From JBEKEX01 sp050013615 (lineage in GTDB: Bacteria > Chloroflexota > Anaerolineae > Anaerolineales > Anaerolineaceae): a stretch of 14,623 nucleotides of DNA. Location: NCBI GenBank assembly GCA_050013615.1, contig JBEKEX010000042.1, positions 1-14,623 on the forward strand. Direction: 5' to 3'. The position numbers were made by a program, and so were the translations under genes. The notes beneath the pieces were generated by a model. The model was not told the origin of the DNA, did no database searches, and saw nothing but the letters and a program-made list of their open reading frames with translations. Positions 7,875 to 14,623 of this stretch are shown piece by piece; positions within the stretch are counted from its first letter, which is position 1; each line of letters opens with the position of its first letter.

Positions 7875-8834
7875 TTATCCCTTCTTGATGGAGTTATCCG
7901 GTTGGCTGGCGCTTTCCCGGACTTTTTGATACAGCGGCCGCAATCCCTTGAGGCCGGCCATCGCCAGCAGACAATAAACCATGCGATTCCATTCTTTCAG
8001 TGCTGTCGGTGCATCGGCACGCAGGCTCTTCCAATAAGCGCCGAATGCCTCGCGTGGCCGGTCGGCGTCCAACAAATAGCGGGCATTGATGCGGTGAGCA
8101 CCGGCCCAAATCTTCCGTTCCAGGCGCCGGTAAGTCTCGGAGAGCGCAGGCTGGCCCTGCATCCATTCCACGATGCGATAAGCCTCCTTGCCAAAGTTGG
8201 CGGAGGCGGCTACATTCTTGGATTGGGAATGGAAACGGGCTGCCGCCCACGGCTGCGGCACATACTGCATGGCGCCCTGCTGGGCCACGCGCAGCCAAAG
8301 CTGGTGGTCAAGCAAATAATGATAACTCAAATCGAGGGTCCCGGCACGTTCCAATGCCGCGCGGCGCATGAAAACGGCCGGCTGGCCGATGATATTGAAG
8401 CCCATCAACCCTTCCAAGCCCCAGTTGGCATAGCGCAGCACCTTGGTCACTTTGCTAGCTGCATCCACCGCCAGGACGTCGCCATACACCAGAGCCGCAT
8501 CCGGTCGAGCCTGAAGGGCCTCCACAGCAGAACGGATGGCACCTGGCAGATAGAAATCGTCCGAGTTCAGCCAGGCGATGTATTCACCTTTGGCATGCGC
8601 CAGACCCTTATTAATGGCTTCCGCCTGCCCACGGTCCTTCTCCGATACCCACCAGGCCAGGCGTGACTCGTAGCGCTCGATAATCTCCACACTGCCGTCA
8701 TCCGAGCCGCCGTCCACAACCATATATTCTAAATTAGGGTAATCCTGATCCAATACCGAGCGTAAGGTCTGCTCCAGAAAAGCAGCCTGGTTATACGAGG
8801 GCGTAACAATGGAAACAAGCGGTTGGTCAGGCAT
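7875..8834 (-). CDS. Family 2 glycosyltransferase (GT2, GT-A fold)
   Basis: This 319-residue cytoplasmic glycosyltransferase has the motifs 'LVSIVTPSYNQ' (6-16), 'VVDGGSDDGS' (39-48), 'WWVSEKDRGQ' (61-70), the DXD-like 'NSDD' (90-93), 'GQPAVFMRR' (150-158) and 'LLDHQLWLR' (174-182). It shares long stretches with the GT2 at 4755-5525, for example 'RLAWWVSEKD' and 'AWLNSDD', but has an extra helical C-terminal region of about 90 residues. The ATG at 8834 opens just before the conserved first strand, although no good Shine-Dalgarno is visible. It lies 49 nt after the DUF115 gene and 3 nt before the FkbM gene. Substrates are unknown. Confidence 0.87.
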   Translation of the reverse strand: MPDQPLVSIVTPSYNQAAFLEQTLRSVLDQDYPNLEYMVVDGGSDDGSVEIIERYESRLAWWVSEKDRGQAEAINKGLAHAKGEYIAWLNSDDFYLPGAIRSAVEALQARPDAALVYGDVLAVDAASKVTKVLRYANWGLEGLMGFNIIGQPAVFMRRAALERAGTLDLSYHYLLDHQLWLRVAQQGAMQYVPQPWAAARFHSQSKNVAASANFGKEAYRIVEWMQGQPALSETYRRLERKIWAGAHRINARYLLDADRPREAFGAYWKSLRADAPTALKEWNRMVYCLLAMAGLKGLRPLYQKVRESASQPDNSIKKG

Positions 8835-8883
8835 ACAAATTCAATCGACGTTAAAAGTCACCGGAAAATTGGGGCAAGAGCAC

Positions 8884-9696
8884 CTAAAAGAGCGAGTTGT
8901 AATCCACCTTGGGGAAAATGGTCAATTTGCCACCCACGGTGGCATCCACCACCTGCCGGCCAGCAGATTCGTAGGCACGGCGCGCCATAGCGTAAGAACG
9001 CTCCGAGGTTTCCAGGTCAGGGAGCTGCCAGCGGAACCCTTTGCCGAAATAGCCGGGCGCAAAATGGTTGGGGTCATCACCCTGCGAGGTCACGGTGGTG
9101 TTGGGCTTGCCTTGAGTGACAAAATTATGGTCCACCCCAATGAGGATGACCTTCTGGAAACCCATATAGAATGCCAGTTGCAATGCGACGTAAGTGACCG
9201 TGGCGCCTTCCCACACGCGTTGGCGCACGTCTTTGGCAAATTTCGGCCCGGTGTAACTGGTGTAAAGGAAATAGAGATCCTCAGCGGGCTGCAAAAATCG
9301 GCGCGAACGCCAGGAGACAAATTTTGGGATTGGTAACTGCTGAATGTCTGAGGCAGATTGCTCGACCACCAGGTCGTTTACCGAAAGAAAAAAAGTGGTG
9401 GAGAAACCCAGCTCGGGGAACATCAAATAGATGCGGTTCATCCCAATGGTGTATTCCTGCCGCAACTTGCTCATGTCCGTGTTGCGCAGACTGGGACCGT
9501 TGCCGATGATGAAGCAGCGTTGTCCCCGGTATTGGTCTTTCAGTTTCGACAGGCGGTGAACCGTGTCGCGGCGCAAGGGATTGAAGGCGGCATCCGGTAA
9601 CTCTTTCAAACGAGCGACAGAATCACGCACATCCCCAAGGCTGCGCACCAGTGACGCCGGCAACACCTGTTTGAGGCGGGTTTTGAGAGCATTCAT
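8884..9696 (-). CDS. DUF115 / MptE-like (Maf central domain) protein, candidate CMP-sugar transferase
   Basis: This 270-residue protein has 'CFIIGNGPSL' (61-70), the nucleotide-binding loop of the DUF115 (PF01973) family. 'GATVTYVALQLAF' (164-176) and 'KVILIGVDHNF' (182-192) follow, then 'HFAPGYFGKG' (211-220). The same domain forms the core of Maf proteins, which transfer CMP-activated nonulosonic acids to flagellin, and it resembles GT42 sialyltransferases. In that comparison His211 falls roughly where GT42 enzymes keep their catalytic histidine (inferred by eye). The family name also covers 6-hydroxymethylpterin diphosphokinase of archaea, which is unlikely in this glycan cluster. It has no membrane segment. 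Its ATG overlaps the SDR stop as ATGA (9693-9696), so translation is probably coupled. Confidence 0.75.
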   Translation of the reverse strand: MNALKTRLKQVLPASLVRSLGDVRDSVARLKELPDAAFNPLRRDTVHRLSKLKDQYRGQRCFIIGNGPSLRNTDMSKLRQEYTIGMNRIYLMFPELGFSTTFFLSVNDLVVEQSASDIQQLPIPKFVSWRSRRFLQPAEDLYFLYTSYTGPKFAKDVRQRVWEGATVTYVALQLAFYMGFQKVILIGVDHNFVTQGKPNTTVTSQGDDPNHFAPGYFGKGFRWQLPDLETSERSYAMARRAYESAGRQVVDATVGGKLTIFPKVDYNSLF

Positions 9697-10460
9697 TCGG
9701 TGCTCAACCTTGCCGTCGCACCCCCGTCCACGATCAAAGCCTGTCCGGTTACAAACGAAGACTGTGTATTATCCGCCATGAAATAAATGGCGTGTCCGAT
9801 CTCTTCCGGCTTGCCGATACGCCCATTGACCGTCCGGCGAGCCAGGTTTTCCAGCCGGTCTTGCACCGAACCGCCCGCCAGGTGGCCGCGGTTCAATCCA
9901 TCCCGCAGCATGGGCGTATCCACCGCCCCCGGCAAAATGGCATTGACGCGGATATTGGCAGGCGCAAACTCGATGGCCATGGCGCGTGTGAGCGCCAGCA
10001 GCCCACCCTTGCTGGCAGCATACGAAGCAACATTTACTGAGGTCGCCACGGCATGAACCGAGGAAACGTTGACGATGGCCCCACCCCCGGCCGCCTTCAG
10101 CAGAGGATAAGCCAGTTGCGCTCCCAGGAAAGCCGAACGCAGGTTGGTGTCAATCACCCGATCCCATTCCTCAACTGAGGATTCGATCATCGGTTTATTG
10201 ATCTGCACGGCGGCATTGTTGACTACCGCATCCAGCACCGGGCTGAAGGCTTTGGCACGCTCGTAGATCGTCTGGATATCTTTGTGTTCCGAAATGTCAG
10301 CCTGGATAAACAGACCATTCTCCGGGAAACCATCGCCAAACGGTTGCCGGTCGACGCCGATCACGCGCCAGCCATTTTCCATGAAGACTTTGACCGTCGC
10401 ACGGCCAACCCCCCCGGCCGCGCCGGTGATCAACAAAACCCTCGAACGTTCGGTTGCCAT
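9693..10460 (-). CDS. Short-chain dehydrogenase/reductase (classical SDR)
   Basis: This is a 255-residue classical SDR, of usual length. The cofactor loop is 'TGAAGGVG' (12-19). Asp37 at the end of the second strand favours NAD(H) over NADP(H). 'NNAAV' (81-85) replaces the common NNAG. The catalytic tetrad is complete: Asn106, Ser134, Tyr147 and Lys151 ('YAASK'). 'PGAVDTPM' follows. The ATG at 10460 is chosen because GAGGTGA (10472-10466) lies just upstream; a GTG at 10469 falls inside that site. It starts 24 nt after the 2-hydroxyacid dehydrogenase gene. Substrate is unknown. Next to a CMP-sugar synthetase a sugar or sugar-acid keto group is plausible, as with the ptmA SDR near ptmB in Campylobacter. 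Confidence 0.85.
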   Translation of the reverse strand: MATERSRVLLITGAAGGVGRATVKVFMENGWRVIGVDRQPFGDGFPENGLFIQADISEHKDIQTIYERAKAFSPVLDAVVNNAAVQINKPMIESSVEEWDRVIDTNLRSAFLGAQLAYPLLKAAGGGAIVNVSSVHAVATSVNVASYAASKGGLLALTRAMAIEFAPANIRVNAILPGAVDTPMLRDGLNRGHLAGGSVQDRLENLARRTVNGRIGKPEEIGHAIYFMADNTQSSFVTGQALIVDGGATARLSTE

Positions 10461-10465
10461 GTACT

Positions 10466-10472
10466 TCACCTC
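10466..10472 (-). promoter_or_regulatory. Shine-Dalgarno deciding the SDR start
   Basis: GAGGTGA on the minus strand places the ATG at 10460 at normal distance (8 nt from GAGG). The in-frame GTG at 10469-10467 lies within the site itself, so it is unlikely to be used. Confidence 0.6.
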
Positions 10473-10484
10473 AACATCAGTGGT

Positions 10485-11462
10485 CTATTTTATCAAGGAG
10501 GCCAAGTCTTGAGACGGAATGCCCAGGCCTTCCAACAAGTTACGCACCGTGTTCCAATGCACCCGTTCCCAAGCCGAAGGGCTGGAATTGGAATTGTGGG
10601 GTGCCAGCAGCACATTGTCCATCTTCAACAAGGGCGAACCCAGCGGCAGCGGTTCCACCTCGAACACATCCAGTCCCGCTCCGCCCAAGATGCCATCCTG
10701 CAACGCCTGGGCCAGCGCAACTTCATCGACGATGGGGCCGCGGGCCGTATTGATCAGCACTGCTCCGCGCTTGACCCACTCTAAACTCTCGCTGTTGATG
10801 AGGTGGAAGCTGGTTGGGTTCAAGTCGCAGTTGACCGAAATGAAATCCGCCCGTTCCATCAATTCATGCAGCGGGACCATCTCGACCCCATTCTCGAGAA
10901 CGAAGTCCGGCGCCACGGGCGCAATATCGTTCCCCAATAATTTCATCCCGAACGGCCGCGCCCGCTGCAGCACCGCCTTGCCAATGTTGCCTACGCCGAT
11001 CACGCCCAGCGTGCATTCACTGAGCGAGCGGCCGGGGAGCTTTTGCCATTGCCCCGCCTTGACGTTGCGGTCCATCCACACCTGGCGGCGGGCAAAGGCC
11101 AGAATGTAGGCCATCACACTGTCCGATACCGGCAGGGTGAACGCATTAGGGGTATTGCACACCTTGATCCCAAGTTCCAGCGCCTTGGCCTTGTCGATCG
11201 AATCGATGCCGGTTCCCCATTTGGAGATCACTTTCAAGCGCGGCAGGCAAGCCTTGAGCACCCGCTCCGAATAACGGTCATCGCCGCAGATGGTTGCATC
11301 GAACTTCCCCGCGTAGGCCAGGATCTCTTCTTCCGAGAGGCGTTCATCGACGTTGGGAATGATGACTTCTAGCCCAAAATGTTCCAACACAGGCTTGAAG
11401 CGATCCGCAAATGGGATCATGTAGGGTGCAGAAAGTAAAATCGTCGTCATGTAGGATGCCAA
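10485..11462 (-). CDS. D-isomer-specific 2-hydroxyacid dehydrogenase (phosphoglycerate dehydrogenase-like)
   Basis: This 325-residue NAD-dependent dehydrogenase oxidises or reduces a 2-hydroxy/2-keto acid pair. The Rossmann loop is 'GVIGVGNIG' (153-161), and Asp179 sits at the end of the next strand. The catalytic triad is Arg241 ('NTARGP'), Glu270 ('DVFEVEP') and His289 ('LAPHNS'). It lacks the C-terminal ACT/ASB domains of long SerA proteins, so it is the short form and need not make serine; the glycan context suggests a sugar-acid substrate. The TTG at 11462 has AGGA (11470-11467) 4 nt upstream, whereas the alternative ATG at 11450 has no visible ribosome site and would give 321 residues. 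It begins 6 nt after the membrane-protein stop. Confidence 0.82.
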   Translation of the reverse strand: MASYMTTILLSAPYMIPFADRFKPVLEHFGLEVIIPNVDERLSEEEILAYAGKFDATICGDDRYSERVLKACLPRLKVISKWGTGIDSIDKAKALELGIKVCNTPNAFTLPVSDSVMAYILAFARRQVWMDRNVKAGQWQKLPGRSLSECTLGVIGVGNIGKAVLQRARPFGMKLLGNDIAPVAPDFVLENGVEMVPLHELMERADFISVNCDLNPTSFHLINSESLEWVKRGAVLINTARGPIVDEVALAQALQDGILGGAGLDVFEVEPLPLGSPLLKMDNVLLAPHNSNSSPSAWERVHWNTVRNLLEGLGIPSQDLASLIK

Positions 11463-11468
11463 TCTATC

Positions 11469-13544
11469 CTATGGATTATACCTGTATAATTGCGAGCCAT
11501 ATATCGTATTGTAGCCCGCCACCGGCGTAAGCCGATCTTTGAATATCCAGATGTAGGGATCGCTGGACGTTATCAAATAGGCAGAGCCATACACATACTC
11601 GAGGCCCATTCTGTCCAGGAACTGCGGAGTCTTCCCTGTGGTCATCGACTGGTAATACGCATAACTATTCATCAACCCATCCAGGTTGACAATGGTCCTG
11701 TCATTGATAAAATAGGCTACACTCCCCCCGCCCGTGCTGCCAATGATCGCATGAGGCGGTGTGTTCGCTTCAAGTTGTTTGATATCGGTAAGATACGCTT
11801 CTTGATGTGCAGCATCGACGTTGAGCGGGAAACTCTGCACCACATACGCCCCAAACTGGGCCACCACAAACAGGCATAATATGCCGATCACACTGTTGAG
11901 CACCCAATTCGGGATATTCAACTTCTTGATCAAATGGTAGAGGCATTCCACGAGGACAGCACCAAACAGCACGATGACGATCATCTCCGAGACCCAATAC
12001 CAGGGGCGCTCATTCTGATAACCGCTGGCTCCATAAAATAGAACCTGAAGGAAACATCCCAAATAAAGCGGCGCCAGTAAGAACCCGCTCAACGCCCGCG
12101 AGGAGAATTTCCGGTCAGAATAGACGATCACCAAAGCTGCCACGCCCAATAGGAAAATCTCTGTCAGCATCATGGGGAAATAAGGTTCATCTTCTTTTCC
12201 TGGCAACAGATTCTCGACTGTGATCGCTGCATTCTTCAGCGGGGCAAAGGCCAACGACCAGGGGTCGAGACTTCCATTAGGCGCAATGCCGAGGAAAGTC
12301 AACGTATCGACCTGGCTGCGATAGACCGTGGCAGGCAAGGTGCCCCACCAGCGTTTCACCGTCCCGCTGACGGGGAACGGCGTCTGGAAATTGACGTAGC
12401 TCCACACCATGAAGACTACCAGAGCAATGACCACCGGCAGGAAAAATTTGTATCCCGACCGGAACCAATCCCGCCAGTTGGTTTGGAGCCAATCACGAAA
12501 GCTCCAGGCACCGGCTTCGCCCTCGTTCTTCTGCGACCACAAGACATGCACCGTTCGCGTAATAAAGATCAAGATGAGTGTCAGACACAGATCGATGAGC
12601 AGTGCCGAGCGGGGAAAGACCTGAACGATATCTACTCTCGACAAGACCAGGACAACGGCCACCAGGCCCAGCGTAGCCGTCACGACCGCCGGGATGACTT
12701 TCCATAAAAGCTTGCCAAAATCAAAGCTTTGGCCGTGCTTATAGAATCCGAACAAGGCAAAGATACACGGTTTTACGATCAAGGCCACCGCAAAGACGCC
12801 GTAGGCACCGGCCGTGTAACGCATGTCGCTCGTCAATCCCTGCATCAGGATAAAGCTGAATAAAGCAGAAGCCGCCACCGCCAGTTCATCGATCCAAAAC
12901 CAGAGCGGCAGGCGTTCTTTGCGAAAGGCGACGAAAAGCCCCACCATCCCTACCAGGAAGACGTTGTCCAGCCGGCTCAAGACGACCGCCGCGGCCGTTA
13001 TCCCCAGCCACCACAGTTGGGCTGGTTTATCCTTGCCACCCCTTCTCGCTACATCCCAATCGATCACTAAGTTGATCAACACCAGCGTCGTCAAAGCGTT
13101 CAAGCCCGTCTCCAGCCCGTTCTGGACGATGGCAGAATGGATGGGGATCAAAAAGGCCCAGCATGTTGCGGTAAGCAAAGCGACCGCATCCGAAAGATAT
13201 CTCCGGCAAGCTCGGAAAACAAGGTAGGTAGAAGCCGCCGACATCACCGCAGACACCACCACCAGGGCGCGCAGCGGCAGGATCAAATTGCTGTTAAAGA
13301 CAGCAAACACAACGATGCAGACCAACATCCACAGCGGGTGAAAGCCATTCGTCGGATTGATGCCGTCGAAAGTGACGCCTTTCCCTGCCACGATGTTCTG
13401 CGCCACCTTAAAGTAATAAAAAGTATCATCCGACGAAAACCAATTCATCAGGCTATTGACAGGAACAAAAGCCACGTAAATGTTCAGCAACAGGACCAAT
13501 AACAATAAGACCAAACACAATATCCAAGCTAACTTGTGGTTCAC
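11469..13544 (-). CDS. Large GT-C-like polytopic membrane glycosyltransferase (GT39-like)
   Basis: This is a 691-residue membrane protein. The N-terminal membrane segment (5-28) is followed by 'NWFSSDDTFYYF' (34-45), an acidic DD pair in the first outer loop as in GT-C enzymes, and then 'NPTNGFHPLW' (63-72), a motif I associate with a bacterial GT39-like group. Roughly 12-14 membrane segments follow, with a large loop around 385-440 and a C-terminal soluble domain of about 130 residues containing 'IGSTGGGSVAYF' and 'VNLDGLMNSYAYY'. It probably transfers a sugar from a polyprenyl-phosphate carrier outside the membrane. The start is a GTG with AGGAGG 7 nt upstream; no in-frame ATG precedes it after the last stop. 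Donor and acceptor are unknown. It follows the cytidylyltransferase gene by 58 nt. Confidence 0.75.
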   Translation of the reverse strand: MNHKLAWILCLVLLLLVLLLNIYVAFVPVNSLMNWFSSDDTFYYFKVAQNIVAGKGVTFDGINPTNGFHPLWMLVCIVVFAVFNSNLILPLRALVVVSAVMSAASTYLVFRACRRYLSDAVALLTATCWAFLIPIHSAIVQNGLETGLNALTTLVLINLVIDWDVARRGGKDKPAQLWWLGITAAAVVLSRLDNVFLVGMVGLFVAFRKERLPLWFWIDELAVAASALFSFILMQGLTSDMRYTAGAYGVFAVALIVKPCIFALFGFYKHGQSFDFGKLLWKVIPAVVTATLGLVAVVLVLSRVDIVQVFPRSALLIDLCLTLILIFITRTVHVLWSQKNEGEAGAWSFRDWLQTNWRDWFRSGYKFFLPVVIALVVFMVWSYVNFQTPFPVSGTVKRWWGTLPATVYRSQVDTLTFLGIAPNGSLDPWSLAFAPLKNAAITVENLLPGKEDEPYFPMMLTEIFLLGVAALVIVYSDRKFSSRALSGFLLAPLYLGCFLQVLFYGASGYQNERPWYWVSEMIVIVLFGAVLVECLYHLIKKLNIPNWVLNSVIGILCLFVVAQFGAYVVQSFPLNVDAAHQEAYLTDIKQLEANTPPHAIIGSTGGGSVAYFINDRTIVNLDGLMNSYAYYQSMTTGKTPQFLDRMGLEYVYGSAYLITSSDPYIWIFKDRLTPVAGYNTIYGSQLYRYNP

Positions 13545-13548
13545 AAAA

Positions 13549-13557
13549 CTCCCTCCT
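13549..13557 (-). promoter_or_regulatory. Strong Shine-Dalgarno for a GTG start
   Basis: AGGAGGGAG on the minus strand; the AGGAGG part is 7 nt before the GTG at 13544. A nearby ATG at 13560 is out of frame and upstream of the site. This supports the GTG start of the large membrane protein. Confidence 0.65.
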
Positions 13558-13602
13558 CATGCCAGGATAACACAATAATTTTTAGCTGTGAAAGCCACTA
13601 CA

Positions 13603-14274
13603 TCACGAACGATTTTTGAGCAACAGGTCACAAATCGAAAAATCCAATTCTTCGTCGATGTCCCAAGCTTCATCACGCTCGATCTCGAACATATATGGCC
13701 GCTCCCCCAACCGGTTGCGGTGACGTTCCAGATTCTCACGCGTGAACAAATAAACGCACGAATTTTCTTCGTAGATCGGCGGTAAATCCTGGGTTTGTAG
13801 CAAGATCGCCGGGTTATGGTTGATGGGACGGCCAAGCTGGTCCCACAGGCGGGTCCTCACACGCGTCACGCCAAAAAGCGAATCATATCCGGGATAAGCT
13901 GCCTGCAACGTCTGAATGGCGCGGGAAATCGTGGCTGTCTTGAGCAACGGATTGGTGCTGTGGGTTTGCAAGTAAAGATCGGCCGGCACCTGGGCCGTGT
14001 CATACAACAATATCTCATTCATCGGGATCGTGTCAGCTCGCAAATGCTCCGGACGCTCCAGCACGAGAACCTTGGGAAAATGTTGGCGGATGCCTTTTAT
14101 GACCTCGGAGCTGTCTGTATTGACGACCACCTGCTGGATTTCAGGGCAGGCCAGCAGCGCTTCCAAAATGTGATGAAAGAGCGGCTTCCCGGCCAGCGGG
14201 CGATAGTTCTTGCCCGGCACGCGCTGAGAATGATGGCGCATCGGTACCAAAGCAACGATCTTTTCGAATTTCAT
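13603..14274 (-). CDS. CMP-sugar cytidylyltransferase (acylneuraminate cytidylyltransferase family)
   Basis: This 223-residue cytoplasmic enzyme should join CTP and a 2-keto sugar acid (a nonulosonic acid such as sialic, legionaminic or pseudaminic acid, or a Kdo-like acid) to give the CMP-sugar. Visible features: the N-terminal nucleotide loop 'VPMRHHSQRVPGKN' (10-23), matching the family's R-x-x-S-x-R-x-x-x-K-N pattern; 'PLAGKPLFHHIL' (26-37); 'VNTDSSEV' (51-58); 'LQTHSTNPLL' (102-111); and 'WDIDEELDF' (204-212), whose Asp205 and Asp207 are the usual metal ligands. The ATG has AAGGGA 8 nt upstream. It lies 104 nt after the partial gene at the right edge and 58 nt before the GT-C-like gene. 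No NeuB, NeuC or KdsA gene is visible, so the sugar cannot be assigned. Confidence 0.85.
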   Translation of the reverse strand: MKFEKIVALVPMRHHSQRVPGKNYRPLAGKPLFHHILEALLACPEIQQVVVNTDSSEVIKGIRQHFPKVLVLERPEHLRADTIPMNEILLYDTAQVPADLYLQTHSTNPLLKTATISRAIQTLQAAYPGYDSLFGVTRVRTRLWDQLGRPINHNPAILLQTQDLPPIYEENSCVYLFTRENLERHRNRLGERPYMFEIERDEAWDIDEELDFSICDLLLKNRS

Positions 14275-14378
14275 CGCAGTATTCCCTTCAATTGAGACCT
14301 CGCAAACAGTTCTGTATTATTTTACTGCTAAGCGGACATTACATCCGAATTTCCCCACCTCGAACGTTGCCGGTTGAT

Positions 14379-14621
14379 TCACGGATGACGGTTGGTTTCA
14401 GACGGATTCGACTGCTTATACTGGATAGGCTTGACCGCACGCTGTTTCACCGCCGAAGAAGGTGCTGGAACGTGGGGATAATAAAAAGCCTGCTTGAGTT
14501 TCCAGGTCAGCGTCCCGGACTGATGGTAACCCTGGTAAGTACCTAAAAACTGCATCCAACGGAAGCGCATGACCTTCCACCAATAATCACCAAGGACTTT
14601 CCTTTCAGCCGCAACATGCCA
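14379..14621 (-). CDS. Probable glycosyltransferase, C-terminal fragment running off the right edge
   Basis: The frame is open to the right edge and ends at a TGA at 14379, leaving about 80 residues. The segment 'YWWKVMRFRWMQFLGTYQGYHQSG' region followed by 'KLKQAFYYP' resembles the basic, aromatic C-terminal helix that follows the catalytic domain in many GT2 proteins. The last 25-30 residues are polar and low in hydrophobic content. No catalytic residue is in the window, so the assignment rests on this tail and on the neighbouring glycan genes. An ATG at 14570 is internal and has no good ribosome site. The 104 nt between this stop and the cytidylyltransferase start (14275-14378) show no convincing promoter or hairpin. 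Confidence 0.5.
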   Translation of the reverse strand, partial: WHVAAERKVLGDYWWKVMRFRWMQFLGTYQGYHQSGTLTWKLKQAFYYPHVPAPSSAVKQRAVKPIQYKQSNPSETNRHP

Positions 14622-14623
14622 AT

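Noticed and set aside
7902..8666. A 254-codon open frame on the plus strand opposite the second GT2.
   Set aside because: It is antisense to well-conserved GT2 motifs and resembles no known family.
8884..9696. Annotation of the DUF115 gene as 6-hydroxymethylpterin diphosphokinase.
   Set aside because: That activity is known for archaeal MptE members only; the surrounding genes are all for glycans, not pterins.
14275..14378. A possible promoter for the cytidylyltransferase (TAAAAT/TAATAC on the minus strand near 14317-14328).
   Set aside because: No -35 element at suitable spacing was found, and AT-rich hexamers are expected by chance.
14292..14546. An 84-codon plus-strand open frame at the right end.
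   Set aside because: It overlaps the minus-strand glycosyltransferase tail, has no recognisable motif, and would be the only plus-strand gene in a 10-kb minus-strand block.

Overview
The window looks like bacterial chromosome of moderately high GC content. The gene set suggests a Chloroflexota (Anaerolineae-like) genome: a free-standing protein with an XPB/Ssl2-type helicase-associated domain, a glycine C-acetyltransferase, and long runs of GT2 and GT-C glycosyltransferases with FkbM and DUF115 proteins. This taxonomic guess is family resemblance recalled from memory and was not tested. No tRNA, rRNA, CRISPR array, transposase or phage gene was seen.

Layout. The left part (about 1-4174) is on the plus strand: the 3' part of the helicase-associated-domain protein, kbl (glycine C-acetyltransferase) behind a clear Shine-Dalgarno, and a polytopic DUF6056-like membrane protein. 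A convergent junction follows at 4175-4282, holding a perfect 18-bp inverted repeat and a second, imperfect hairpin. From 4283 to the right edge every gene is on the minus strand. The first, reading from the left, is a small cysteine-rich protein with an ambiguous start and a CRP-like palindrome just upstream. The rest is a surface-glycan cluster.

The glycan cluster, in transcription order (right to left), is: the C-terminal end of a probable glycosyltransferase; a CMP-sugar (acylneuraminate-type) cytidylyltransferase; a 691-residue GT-C-like membrane protein; a D-2-hydroxyacid dehydrogenase; an SDR; a DUF115/MptE-like protein; a GT2 glycosyltransferase; an FkbM methyltransferase; a GT39-type membrane glycosyltransferase; and a second GT2. 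The seven genes from the dehydrogenase to the last GT2 are nearly contiguous, with an ATGA overlap, a TAATG overlap and gaps of 3-49 nt. They probably form one operon.

Working model (inference). Two oxidoreductases and a cytidylyltransferase could make and activate a 2-keto sugar acid. The DUF115 protein, whose domain is also the core of the Maf flagellin glycosyltransferases and resembles GT42 sialyltransferases, could transfer it. GT2 enzymes, a methyltransferase and lipid-linked-sugar GT-C enzymes would build and decorate the rest of the glycan. No NeuB, NeuC, KdsA, flippase, polymerase or ABC exporter lies in the window, so the pathway is incomplete here and the sugar cannot be named.
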